30,744 bases of DNA from an uncultured Ruminococcus sp. (GTDB lineage Bacteria > Bacillota > Clostridia > Oscillospirales > CAG-272). A program made the position numbers and the translations under genes. This document shows, piece by piece, positions 7,841 through 14,650 of this stretch. Where the stretch lies: NCBI GenBank assembly GCA_902783705.1, contig CACZSA010000229.1, positions 1 through 30,744 on the forward strand, written 5' to 3'. Under the pieces are notes generated by a model. It saw only the letters and a list, made by a program, of their open reading frames with translations, was not told the origin of the DNA and did no database searches. The first letter of the stretch is position 1. Every line of letters starts with the position of its first letter.

Positions 7841-9040
7841 TTAGAGTTCCTGTTCGATCACGACGCAGTGTCTCGTCGCCCACGCCTCTTCCAGGAGCGC
7901 GTCGACGTCGATCCGGCCCTCCTCGCGGACCACCTTGCCGAGCTCCGGCTGGGTCCGGGGATGCCGCGGGGTGAAGACGGTGCAGCAGTCGTCGTAGGGG
8001 AGGATGGAGGTGTCGAAGGTCCCGATCTCGCGGGCCGTGACGATGATCTCCTCCTTGTCCATGCCGACGAGGGGACGGAAGACGGGACGATCCGCCGCGT
8101 CCTCGGTCACGACCATCGATTTGAGCGTCTGGGAGGCGACCTGCCCGAGGGATTCGCCCGTCACGAGGACCGGGCATCCGTTCTCCTCGGCGGACCGGGA
8201 GGCGAGCCGCATCATGAACCGCCGGAGCAGTAGGGTGAAATAATCCTCCTCGCAGTGGTCGCGCATCTCTTCCTGAATGTGGGTGAGCGAGATCACGTGG
8301 ACCTTGATCTTCCCGCAGTATTCGGTCAGCTCTCTTGCGAGCTCGAAGACCTTCTCCCGCGCCGCCTCGCTCGTGTACGGGAAGGATTCGAAGTGCACGC
8401 ACTCCACCGTCATCCCGCGCTTCATCATGCGCCAGCCCGCGACCGGGGAATCGATCCCGCCGGAGAGGAGGAGCATCCCCTTGCCCGCCGAGCCGAGGGG
8501 CATGCCGCCCGCGCCCTTGTCCTGACCCGCGTGCACATAGGCGAACCGCTCGCGGACCTCGATCTTCACGACGACATCCGGGTCCTGCACGTCCACCGTG
8601 AGGTGCGGGCAGACGTCGAGGATCGCGCCGCCGACCTCGCCGGAGATCTCGGGGGAGGCGAAGGGGAATTTCTTGTCGCTGCGCCGCGATTCGCACTTGA
8701 ACGTCTTCGCCGAGGCGAGCTTTGCGGGGAGATAGGTCCGCGCGGTCTCGAGGATCGCGTCCATCGATTTCTCGCAGACGGCGGCCCGGCAGAGCGCGAC
8801 GAATCCGAAGACCTTCGAGAGCTGGCGGTAAAGCGCGTCGATCGCGTCTTCCTCGGAGGAGGCGTCGTCCGCGGGCTCTACGTAGACGGTCGACTGGTTG
8901 GCGTAGACCTCGTACTGCCCGATCATGCGGGCGCGGCGGCGGACTTCGCGGAGAAGCTGGGCCTCGAAGGTCGAGCGGTTCGTCCCCTTGAGGATGAGCT
9001 CGCCGTATTTGCAGAGAATGACTTCTTTGATGTTTTCCAT
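7841..9040 (-). CDS. thiI: tRNA 4-thiouridine sulfurtransferase ThiI
   Basis: This 399-aa protein matches ThiI. An N-terminal ferredoxin-like/THUMP region (about 1-175) includes CKYGELILKGTNR. An ATP pyrophosphatase PP-loop LLSGGIDSPVAGW follows at 191-203, and the TGESLGQVASQT signature is at 294-305. It activates U8 of tRNA with ATP and inserts sulfur, and in many bacteria also supplies sulfur for thiamine. The C-terminal rhodanese domain of the E. coli enzyme is absent, as in Bacillus. A CC pair (C352, C353, in DDCCTVF) lies near the end. The start is placed at Met 9040 (MENIKEV) because the conserved domain begins there. The ribosome site is weak, so coupling to the upstream gene, 26 bases away, is likely. 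No partner cysteine desulfurase gene is visible in the window. Confidence 0.95.
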   Translation of the reverse strand: MENIKEVILCKYGELILKGTNRSTFEAQLLREVRRRARMIGQYEVYANQSTVYVEPADDASSEEDAIDALYRQLSKVFGFVALCRAAVCEKSMDAILETARTYLPAKLASAKTFKCESRRSDKKFPFASPEISGEVGGAILDVCPHLTVDVQDPDVVVKIEVRERFAYVHAGQDKGAGGMPLGSAGKGMLLLSGGIDSPVAGWRMMKRGMTVECVHFESFPYTSEAAREKVFELARELTEYCGKIKVHVISLTHIQEEMRDHCEEDYFTLLLRRFMMRLASRSAEENGCPVLVTGESLGQVASQTLKSMVVTEDAADRPVFRPLVGMDKEEIIVTAREIGTFDTSILPYDDCCTVFTPRHPRTQPELGKVVREEGRIDVDALLEEAWATRHCVVIEQEL

Positions 9041-9066
9041 GTGTAATCCGTTTCTGTATCGTGAAT

Positions 9067-9765
9067 TTAAATATGCCGGAGAAAATCGCCGATCAGCTTC
9101 ATGGAGACCTCGTCGGGGGAGATCTCGGGATGCCACTGCACGGCCTTGAAATACGTGAGCTCAGTCGATTCGATCGCCTCGATCACCCCGTCGTGGCTCC
9201 GCGCGGCGATCCGGAGGCCGTCCCCGGGATCCTTCACGGCCTGATGGTGGTAGCTGTTCGTGACGATGCCGCACTCTCCCAGCAGATCGGAGAGCGCGCC
9301 CGAGACATAGACCCGGTGGCGGTGCCCGCCGTCCTCGAGCGTGTCGAAATGCGGCGTGCGGCTGCCGATCTTCTGCGCGGCGATATCCTGCCAGAGGGTG
9401 CCGCCCGCCGCGACGTTCATGACCTGAATGCCGCGGCAGATCCCGAAGACCGGACGGTCTGCCGCCATGAGCTCGGAGAGGAGCGCGAATTCAAACGCGT
9501 CCCGCTCGGGTTCCTCGTCCCCGCAGAGGGGGTGCCGCTCTTCGCCGTACCGCGCGGGGGAAACGTCGTCCCCGCCTGTGAAGAGATAGCCGTCGAACGC
9601 ATGGGCGTAGCCGCGGATGACGGCGGGATCGTCGGTGAAGGGAAGGATCACGGGGAGCACGGGGATCCCGTGGAACTGTGCCCCCTTCAATACGTACTGC
9701 ACATAGCGGGAATAGAGCTTGTAGCCTTTATCGATGGTCGAGGAAGTCAGCGCGACGGTTTTCAT
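9067..9765 (-). CDS. Gamma-glutamyl-gamma-aminobutyrate hydrolase family (peptidase C26)
   Basis: This 232-aa class-I glutamine-amidotransferase-like hydrolase has the full catalytic triad: C110 (FGICRGIQ), H212 and E214 (QWHPE). The oxyanion/substrate loop TGGDDVSP is at 63-70. Members such as PuuD cleave gamma-glutamyl amides, for example gamma-glutamyl-GABA in putrescine breakdown. The exact substrate here is not known. The start at 9765 is supported by GGAGGC at the proper distance; the in-frame ATG at 9807 has none. It is the first gene of the operon that continues with thiI and the glycosidase-like gene, with a good promoter just upstream. Confidence 0.9.
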   Translation of the reverse strand: MKTVALTSSTIDKGYKLYSRYVQYVLKGAQFHGIPVLPVILPFTDDPAVIRGYAHAFDGYLFTGGDDVSPARYGEERHPLCGDEEPERDAFEFALLSELMAADRPVFGICRGIQVMNVAAGGTLWQDIAAQKIGSRTPHFDTLEDGGHRHRVYVSGALSDLLGECGIVTNSYHHQAVKDPGDGLRIAARSHDGVIEAIESTELTYFKAVQWHPEISPDEVSMKLIGDFLRHI

Positions 9766-9805
9766 AATTGCCTCCGGGGATGATAGCCTGAGATGGGTTC
9801 TCTTC

Positions 9806-9834
9806 ATTATACTTCATATCGCGGAAAAATGCAA
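9806..9834 (-). promoter_or_regulatory. Sigma-A promoter for the C26-thiI-glycosidase operon
   Basis: On the minus strand TTGCAT (9834-9829) and a perfect TATAAT (9811-9806) are separated by 17 bases. The start codon at 9765 is about 40 bases downstream. Confidence 0.8.
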
Positions 9835-9889
9835 GAACAAATGAGAAATCCGACCCGTGAGAGCCGGATTTCCGCTTGTTGCTTCAAAA

Positions 9890-12301
9890 TCATTCTTCCT
9901 GTTGACGGTAATCGCCCTTGACGGACACGCGGCTGGCCTCGATCGTCCCGTTTGCGTCCCCGTCGATCTGGACGTTTCCGCCCGTGTCGATGTTCCCGTA
10001 AAGGTTCCCGCCGATGTTCACGCGTCCGCCCGCGTCGACGTCGCCCGTCACCTGGCCTTCGATGCTGACGCTGCTGCCCGCGTCGACATTGCCGATGACG
10101 GAATTCCCGACGGTCACGCTTCCGCCGGCCTCGACGCCCCCGTTCACGTCGCCTTCGACAGTCACGTTGTCCGCCGCCGAGAGATCGCCGTCATAATTGC
10201 CTTCGACGATGACGTTCTTTCCCTCGAGCCGGAAGTCCGCAGAACCGCCGCCCCAGCTCGCGTTTGTCGCCGTCACGTCGCCCGCGATGTCGCCGCTCAC
10301 CTCGAGATTCCCGGAGCAGGAGGCATCTCCGCCGACGTCGCCGCCGACCGTGAGATCGCCGTTCTTCGCCGCCGCGTCGCCCGACACATCGCCGTTCACC
10401 GACATCGCCCCGCCGGAGGAGGCATTCCCGCTGACGTCGCCGCCCACGGTCAGGTTGCCGCCGGACGAAGCGTCGCCGTACACATCCCCGCCGACCACTG
10501 CGCCGCCGGAGGTTTTCATGTCTCCGTTCACATCCCCGCCGACGGTGAGCGTTCCGCCGTTCGGGAGCGTCACCTCGCCGTTGACATCTCCCTCGACCGT
10601 CACGGAGAGCGCCCCCGTGAGGTCGCCTTCATAGTCGCCGTGGATCGTCACGGTTTTCCCGTCGGCGGAGAACTCCAATTCCGTGTCGCCGTCCGCGATC
10701 CGGGTGCCGTCCCCGCCGGCCGACGCGCATTGGATGCCCATCCCGGCGGTCGCGGATCCGGTGATGTCGCCGCAGTTCAGCCCGAGACCCGCCTCCGCGT
10801 TGCCCGCCACGTCCCAGCAGGTCAGCTCCAGCCCGGCATGCGCGTCTCCGTTCACATCGCCGTTCACCGTCATGCCGAGGCCGCTCGTCGCCGGACCGCA
10901 CACGTCTCCGTTGACCGTGACGTTGAGCTCCGATTTCAGCGACCCGCCGACGCCGTTCACGATGAGGTTGACGCGGGCGTTCGGGTCTCCGATAAAGTTC
11001 GCGATGATCTTGCCGTCGCGGACGAAGACGATCTCATAACTGCCTTCCGCACCGCCGAAGTCGAAAGATTCCTCCGACACGGGCAGGGAATAGCCGTCGA
11101 GCCCGCCGAGCTGTATTCTCTCATCGTTCGACAGAGGCGCGGTATCTGCGGCATGCTCTTTTTCAAATTGCTTCGTCCACTCTTCGATCTCGGCAGCGTG
11201 TTCTTCTTCAAATTTCCGTGCAGATTCCTCGATCTCATCGGCATGCTCTTTTTCATACTGCTTCGTCCACTCTTCGATCTCTGCGGCGTGTTCTTCTTCG
11301 AATTTCTTCGCAGACGCTTCGATCTCGGCGGCATGCTCTTTCTCGTATTTCTCCGCGATCCGCTCGAATTCCGCCTTGTGCGCCTCCGCGCGGAACGACA
11401 TTTCCTTATAGAAGTCCCCGAGATCTCCGTCAGGAGCGGCGGCGAGATCCTCCGGCTTCAGAAGCACCTCGCGCGGACCGAGGCCGTTCTGCGGGGCGAT
11501 ATACCCGAGTTCCTCCATCCGGTCGATGATGCGCGCCGCCTGACCGTACCCGATCGAGAGCTTGCGCTGGATCAGCGAGGTCGAAACCTTGCCGGCATCC
11601 GCCGCGATCACCATGGCCTGGGTGAGGAGCATATCCTCCCGCACGGCCTCCGCTTGCTTTCTCGCTTCTTCCGCGCTGTGCATGGCTTCCGCACGGATCG
11701 CCTCCGCCTGCTTCTTTGCCGCTTCCGCGCTGCGCCGTGCTTCCTCCCGGATCGCCTCCGCCTGACGCTGTGCTTTTTCCTGGCTTTCGCGGAGGCGGTC
11801 TGCGATATCGCTGTTCGGATTCCCCGCACCGCCGGCCTTCGGGATGTTGATGAGCGGAAGCTCGATCGCCGGGATGCCCGGGATCGTGATCGGCGGGAGC
11901 TGGATGCGGTAGGAATCCCCCGCGTCCTCGACCGTCGGCTCCGGTTCGTCCGCCGTGTCATGGACGCCCTCATCTTCCATTATGGTTGTTTCCTGCGGCT
12001 TGCCTTCCTCGCCGGGAACTTCTTCACCCGCCGCCGGAGCCTTGTCACGATCAGGATCCTCGGCTTTGTCCTCCGGAAAGGAGGGCCCTTCTGTCTCCAT
12101 GCCGAGGAGGGAATTGAGGCTTTCGCCGAAGATCTCCGCGATTTTCGGCAGGGTGAGGATATCCGGGAGGGTTTCGCTTCTCTCCCATTGGGAGACCGCC
12201 TGATGCGTGACGCCGAGCTGATCCGCCAGCTCCGCCTGCGTCAGGCCTTTTTCTTTTCTGAGTTCCGCTATTTTCTGTCCGATGATCGTTCTGTCCGTCA
12301 T
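9890..12301 (-). CDS. XRE / coiled-coil / FtsK-gamma-like / bactofilin-like solenoid protein
   Basis: This 803-aa protein has an unusual domain order. Residues 6-65 are an XRE helix-turn-helix (LTQAELADQLGVTHQAVSQWE). Residues 70-130 are acidic linker, and 132-158 are Pro/Ile/Leu-rich and might touch a membrane. Residues 165-222 form an Ala/Glu/Arg-rich coiled coil. Residues 224-282 resemble the FtsK/SpoIIIE gamma winged helix (IQRKLSIGYGQAARIIDRME, then GPREVLL). Residues 318-392 are five 15-residue helical repeats. From about 440 to 797 some twenty short glycine-rich turns (such as LTVGGDVSGNASSGG) build a right-handed beta-solenoid like bactofilin or polymer-forming cytoskeletal proteins. 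There is no clear transmembrane helix. An AGGAGG site precedes the ATG at 12301. DNA binding at the N-terminus plus a self-associating C-terminus suggests a DNA-tethering scaffold or regulator; that is inference. Confidence 0.85.
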   Translation of the reverse strand: MTDRTIIGQKIAELRKEKGLTQAELADQLGVTHQAVSQWERSETLPDILTLPKIAEIFGESLNSLLGMETEGPSFPEDKAEDPDRDKAPAAGEEVPGEEGKPQETTIMEDEGVHDTADEPEPTVEDAGDSYRIQLPPITIPGIPAIELPLINIPKAGGAGNPNSDIADRLRESQEKAQRQAEAIREEARRSAEAAKKQAEAIRAEAMHSAEEARKQAEAVREDMLLTQAMVIAADAGKVSTSLIQRKLSIGYGQAARIIDRMEELGYIAPQNGLGPREVLLKPEDLAAAPDGDLGDFYKEMSFRAEAHKAEFERIAEKYEKEHAAEIEASAKKFEEEHAAEIEEWTKQYEKEHADEIEESARKFEEEHAAEIEEWTKQFEKEHAADTAPLSNDERIQLGGLDGYSLPVSEESFDFGGAEGSYEIVFVRDGKIIANFIGDPNARVNLIVNGVGGSLKSELNVTVNGDVCGPATSGLGMTVNGDVNGDAHAGLELTCWDVAGNAEAGLGLNCGDITGSATAGMGIQCASAGGDGTRIADGDTELEFSADGKTVTIHGDYEGDLTGALSVTVEGDVNGEVTLPNGGTLTVGGDVNGDMKTSGGAVVGGDVYGDASSGGNLTVGGDVSGNASSGGAMSVNGDVSGDAAAKNGDLTVGGDVGGDASCSGNLEVSGDIAGDVTATNASWGGGSADFRLEGKNVIVEGNYDGDLSAADNVTVEGDVNGGVEAGGSVTVGNSVIGNVDAGSSVSIEGQVTGDVDAGGRVNIGGNLYGNIDTGGNVQIDGDANGTIEASRVSVKGDYRQQEE
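9911..10984 (-). repeat. Beta-solenoid repeat-coding region
   Basis: Residues about 440-797 of the XRE/solenoid protein repeat a motif of roughly 15-18 residues built on [T/S]V-x-GDV-x-GD-x-x-x-x-GG. The DNA is correspondingly repetitive (many variants of ACGTCGCCGCCGACCGT on the plus strand) but diverged at codon level, so it looks old rather than recently expanded. Confidence 0.8.
11126..11350 (-). repeat. Five tandem 45-bp repeats coding a 15-residue helical unit
   Basis: Residues 318-392 of the XRE/solenoid protein are five consecutive 15-residue units of the form KFEEEHAAEIEEWTK. Units 2 and 4 are identical, units 1 and 3 are close variants, and the last is degenerate. The 15-residue period (3.75 per turn over four turns) is a pentadecad pattern, compatible with a straight or slightly right-handed coiled coil. 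The near-identity of the units at DNA level suggests recent duplication. Confidence 0.85.
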
Positions 12302-12390
12302 AACGCGCCTCCTGTGTGTTTTTTATCTGATTCACGATGATCTGAATGCATGGGGAATGCATATCGGTTGTGCCCGCGGGTTCTGAGTCC

Positions 12391-12419
12391 AGCGTACCAC
12401 ATTCCGGCGCAAAAAGCAA
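12391..12419 (-). promoter_or_regulatory. Possible promoter for the XRE/solenoid gene
   Basis: On the minus strand TTGCTT (12419-12414), a 17-base gap and TACGCT (12396-12391) with a TGG extension match a weak sigma-A promoter about 90 bases upstream of the ATG. The 12430-12460 palindrome sits immediately upstream of the -35. Confidence 0.35.
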
Positions 12420-12429
12420 TAAAGCGTTT

Positions 12430-12460
12430 CTTGAATTTACAGAAAATTCGTAAATTCAAG
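12430..12460. promoter_or_regulatory. Palindrome 1, candidate operator next to the XRE gene
   Basis: The 11-base arms CTTGAATTTAC (12430-12440) and GTAAATTCAAG (12450-12460) are perfectly complementary around a 9-base spacer. The position just upstream of the putative -35 of the XRE gene suggests an operator, perhaps autoregulatory. Confidence 0.55.
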
Positions 12461-12589
12461 CGATACTTGCGGAAATTCACAAAATAATGCAATTCATGTG
12501 AACATGAGGGGATAACTGGAAATTTAAATTCATCAAAAAATGGAAAGATATGGTAATTTAGCTGGAAATAATAACCAATATATAAGGCA

Positions 12590-12622
12590 TGCATTAATTC
12601 AAGATATACTTGAATTAATGCA
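12590..12622. promoter_or_regulatory. Palindrome 2, candidate operator of the cortex-lytic-like operon
   Basis: The 14-base arms TGCATTAATTCAAG (12590-12603) and CTTGAATTAATGCA (12609-12622) are perfectly complementary around ATATA. The inner halves repeat the CTTGAATT/AATTCAAG half-site of palindrome 1 in the opposite arrangement. It lies 95 bases before the start of the plus-strand operon. No T run follows, so it is not a terminator. Confidence 0.6.
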
Positions 12623-12716
12623 TAACTCTGCATATTGTTGAATATTTTGCCTCTCCGGTACCAAAAAGCGAATACCGCATACAATGGGATGGAGAACCGA
12701 AAGAGAGGTGATTTTT

Positions 12717-13235
12717 TTGCCGAATGAAAGAGGCTACGCGCGGATCTTCGTGACCGAGGCGAACGGCGCGATCCCCGTGGAGGGCGCGTTCGTGACGGTG
12801 ACGGACTACGGCGCGGAAAACGACGTGCTCTATACGCTCCGGACCGACGAGGGCGGCCTGACGGAGACGGTGTCTCTCCGGGTGCCGGACGCCGGAGCGA
12901 GCTTGAATCCCGGATCGGAAGCTCCCGCGGGGTATTACGGCGTCACGGTCCGGCGCGCGGGGTATTATCCGGTCGAGGCGGTGTCGGTCCCCGTTTTCTC
13001 CGGGGTGCTCGCCGTGCTCCCGGTCGATCTCGTCCCGCTCTCGGAGGAGGATTCCATGGGTGAGGGCGGGCAGATCATGCTGTACGAAACGCCGGGGACG
13101 GGATCGCTCGAGCCGGGCGGCGTCTGGCGGGAGGACGTCGGCAACCGGAACGGGGAGATCACGGGCGGCGACCTCTCGAACCGTCCGACACAGAATCCCG
13201 GACCGCAGAACGGCGGGGAAGGAGGCCGCGCATGA
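12717..13235 (+). CDS. Carboxypeptidase-regulatory-like protein of the cortex-lytic operon
   Basis: This 172-aa protein has one Ig-like carboxypeptidase-regulatory-type domain (about 5-110). The features are ARIFVTEANGAIPVEGAFVTVTD, a Y-x-x-x-T-D-E-G-G-L-T strand-turn, and GYYGVTVRRAGYYPVEAVSVPV. A Gly/Pro/Asn-rich tail without fixed structure follows (about 125-172). Such domains occur at the N-terminus of clostridial spore-cortex-lytic family proteins, and here it is a separate gene. The start is taken as TTG at 12717 because AGAGGTGA lies 7-8 bases upstream; ATG at 12684 and GTG at 12708 fit worse. The stop overlaps the next start by 4 bases. It may be a secreted or spore-coat accessory, but no signal peptide is visible. 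Confidence 0.75.
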   Translation: MPNERGYARIFVTEANGAIPVEGAFVTVTDYGAENDVLYTLRTDEGGLTETVSLRVPDAGASLNPGSEAPAGYYGVTVRRAGYYPVEAVSVPVFSGVLAVLPVDLVPLSEEDSMGEGGQIMLYETPGTGSLEPGGVWREDVGNRNGEITGGDLSNRPTQNPGPQNGGEGGRA

Positions 13236-14650
13236 ATCAGGGGATCCTCAAGCCCGTGATTCCGGAGACGGTCACGGTCCATCTCGGACGGCCCGACGAG
13301 CCCGCGCGCAACGTCACCGTCCCCTTTGCCGATTACATCAAGAACGTCGCGTCGAGCGAGATCTACCCGACGTGGCCCGAGAGCGCGCTCCTCGCCAATA
13401 TCTACGCCGAGATCAGCTATGCGCTTAACCGCATCTACACCGAGTACTATCCGAGCCGCGGCTACGATTTCGACATTACGAACTCCACCACGATCGACCA
13501 GTCCTTCGTCTACGGCCGGGACATCTTCGAGAATATCTCCCGCCTCGTCGACGAGGTCTTCGACACCTATATCCGGCGGCAGGGCTCGGTCGAACCGCTC
13601 TTCGCGCTCTACTGCGACGGCGTGGAGGTGCAGTGCGGCGGGCTGTCCCAATGGGGATCGGTCGCGCTGGCGGAGCGCGGGCTTTCGGCGTTTGAGATCC
13701 TGCAGACCTATTTCGGCGACAACATCGAGCTGGTCGCGGACGCGCCGGTCGAGGGGGTGACGGAATCCTATCCGGGCTCGCCGCTCTCCGCGGAAATGTT
13801 CGGCGACGGCGTGTATCTCGTGCAGATCCGGCTCAACCGCATCTCGAAGAACTTTCCGAACATCCCGAAGATCGCGGACGTGAACGGCTTCTTCTCGGCG
13901 GAGACGGCCGACGCGGTCGAGGAATTTCAGCGGCAGTTCGGCCTGACCCCGGACGGCGTGGTGGGACGGGCGACGTGGTACGCCATCGCGCGGATCTACG
14001 CGGCGGTGAAGAAGCTGTCCGATCTCAACTCGGAGGGCGTGCCCGTGGAGGACGTGATCCTCTTGTTCAACGACCGCCTGTACGAGGGACTGACGGGAAA
14101 CGAGGTGCGGGAGGTGCAGTATCTTCTGCGCTTCATCTCCGGGTTCAGCGAATCGGTCCGGCCCGTGGAGATCGACGGGATCTTCGGACCCGTGACGCGC
14201 GGCGCGGTCGAGGATTTCCAGTACATCGCGGGCCTGCCCGTGACGGGGGAGGTCGACATGTCGACGTGGGAGGCGATCTACGCGGCGTTCCGGAATTTCC
14301 GCGCGTCGCTGCCGGACGATTATTTCGTCTCGCAGACTGTGCCGTATCCGGGAACCGCGCTGAGGCAGGGATCCCGCGGGGAGGACGTGCGCACGATCCA
14401 GACTTATCTGAACCGGATCGCCGAGGTCTACGCCGCTATCCCCTCTCTTGCCGCGGACGGGATCTTCGGCCCGAAGACGGCGGATGCGGTGCGGGCGTAT
14501 CAGCGGATCTACGGGCTCGATCCGACGGGCGTGGTCGCGTCGTACACATGGGAATCGATCGCGAATACCTACCGGACCCTTGTCGAGGGAGACTACGGGA
14601 GCGAGGGCCAGTTCGGCGGCGTGCTCGCAGGAGAGGAGGCGGACGCATGA
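13232..14650 (+). CDS. SleC-like cortex-lytic family protein (SpoIID-like plus three PG-binding domains)
   Basis: This 472-aa protein opens with a SpoIID/LytB-like domain (about 10-167). FADYIKNVASSEIYPTWP (32-49) includes the glutamate (E43) that aligns with the catalytic Glu of SpoIID transglycosylases. GLSQWGSVALAERGLSAFEIL (137-157) is the second SpoIID signature. Three PG_binding_1 domains follow (about 185-252, 287-352 and 378-445), each with the pattern V-D-G-I-F-G-P-x-T-x-x-A-V-x-x-F/Y-Q. This matches the clostridial spore cortex-lytic SleC-type family, which cleaves cortex peptidoglycan during germination. No signal peptide is seen, which is compatible with expression in the mother cell or forespore. 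It is coupled by ATGA overlaps to both neighbours. The enzyme assignment is by family; sporulation in this organism is inferred. Confidence 0.85.
   Translation: MNQGILKPVIPETVTVHLGRPDEPARNVTVPFADYIKNVASSEIYPTWPESALLANIYAEISYALNRIYTEYYPSRGYDFDITNSTTIDQSFVYGRDIFENISRLVDEVFDTYIRRQGSVEPLFALYCDGVEVQCGGLSQWGSVALAERGLSAFEILQTYFGDNIELVADAPVEGVTESYPGSPLSAEMFGDGVYLVQIRLNRISKNFPNIPKIADVNGFFSAETADAVEEFQRQFGLTPDGVVGRATWYAIARIYAAVKKLSDLNSEGVPVEDVILLFNDRLYEGLTGNEVREVQYLLRFISGFSESVRPVEIDGIFGPVTRGAVEDFQYIAGLPVTGEVDMSTWEAIYAAFRNFRASLPDDYFVSQTVPYPGTALRQGSRGEDVRTIQTYLNRIAEVYAAIPSLAADGIFGPKTADAVRAYQRIYGLDPTGVVASYTWESIANTYRTLVEGDYGSEGQFGGVLAGEEADA

Larger units (their letters stand above)
12302..12716. other. AT-rich divergent intergenic region
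   Basis: This stretch of about 415 bases separates the XRE/solenoid gene from the cortex-lytic-like operon. Bases about 12420-12660 are strikingly AT-rich against the GC-rich window. It holds two palindromes sharing the half-site CTTGAATT, a shorter palindrome TCATGT-GA-ACATGA (12494-12507), and a weak minus-strand promoter. I see no convincing gene in it. Confidence 0.75.

Noticed and set aside
5323..7974. 883-aa open frame on the plus strand
   Set aside because: It runs antisense to the glycosidase-like gene and crosses the terminator at 5570-5607, with low-complexity Arg/Asp/Val-rich sequence and no domain.
9911..11350. Repeats in the solenoid gene as a CRISPR or minisatellite
   Set aside because: The repeats stay in one reading frame, have no unique spacers, and code a regular protein fold.
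9857..12340. 827-aa open frame on the plus strand opposite the XRE/solenoid gene
   Set aside because: It is a mirror of the repeat-rich minus-strand gene in GC-rich DNA. The minus strand has a ribosome site and recognisable domains; this frame has neither.
12590..12622. Palindrome 2 as a dif/Xer recombination site
   Set aside because: The FtsK-gamma-like neighbour makes this tempting, but the 14-base perfect arms and 5-base centre do not match the 11-6-11 dif layout or the usual TTATGTTAA-type half-site.
12298..12684. 128-aa open frame on the minus strand across the AT-rich intergenic region
   Set aside because: It has no ribosome site, an odd aromatic-rich composition, and overlaps both palindromes and the start region of the XRE gene. 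It looks like a chance frame in AT-rich DNA.
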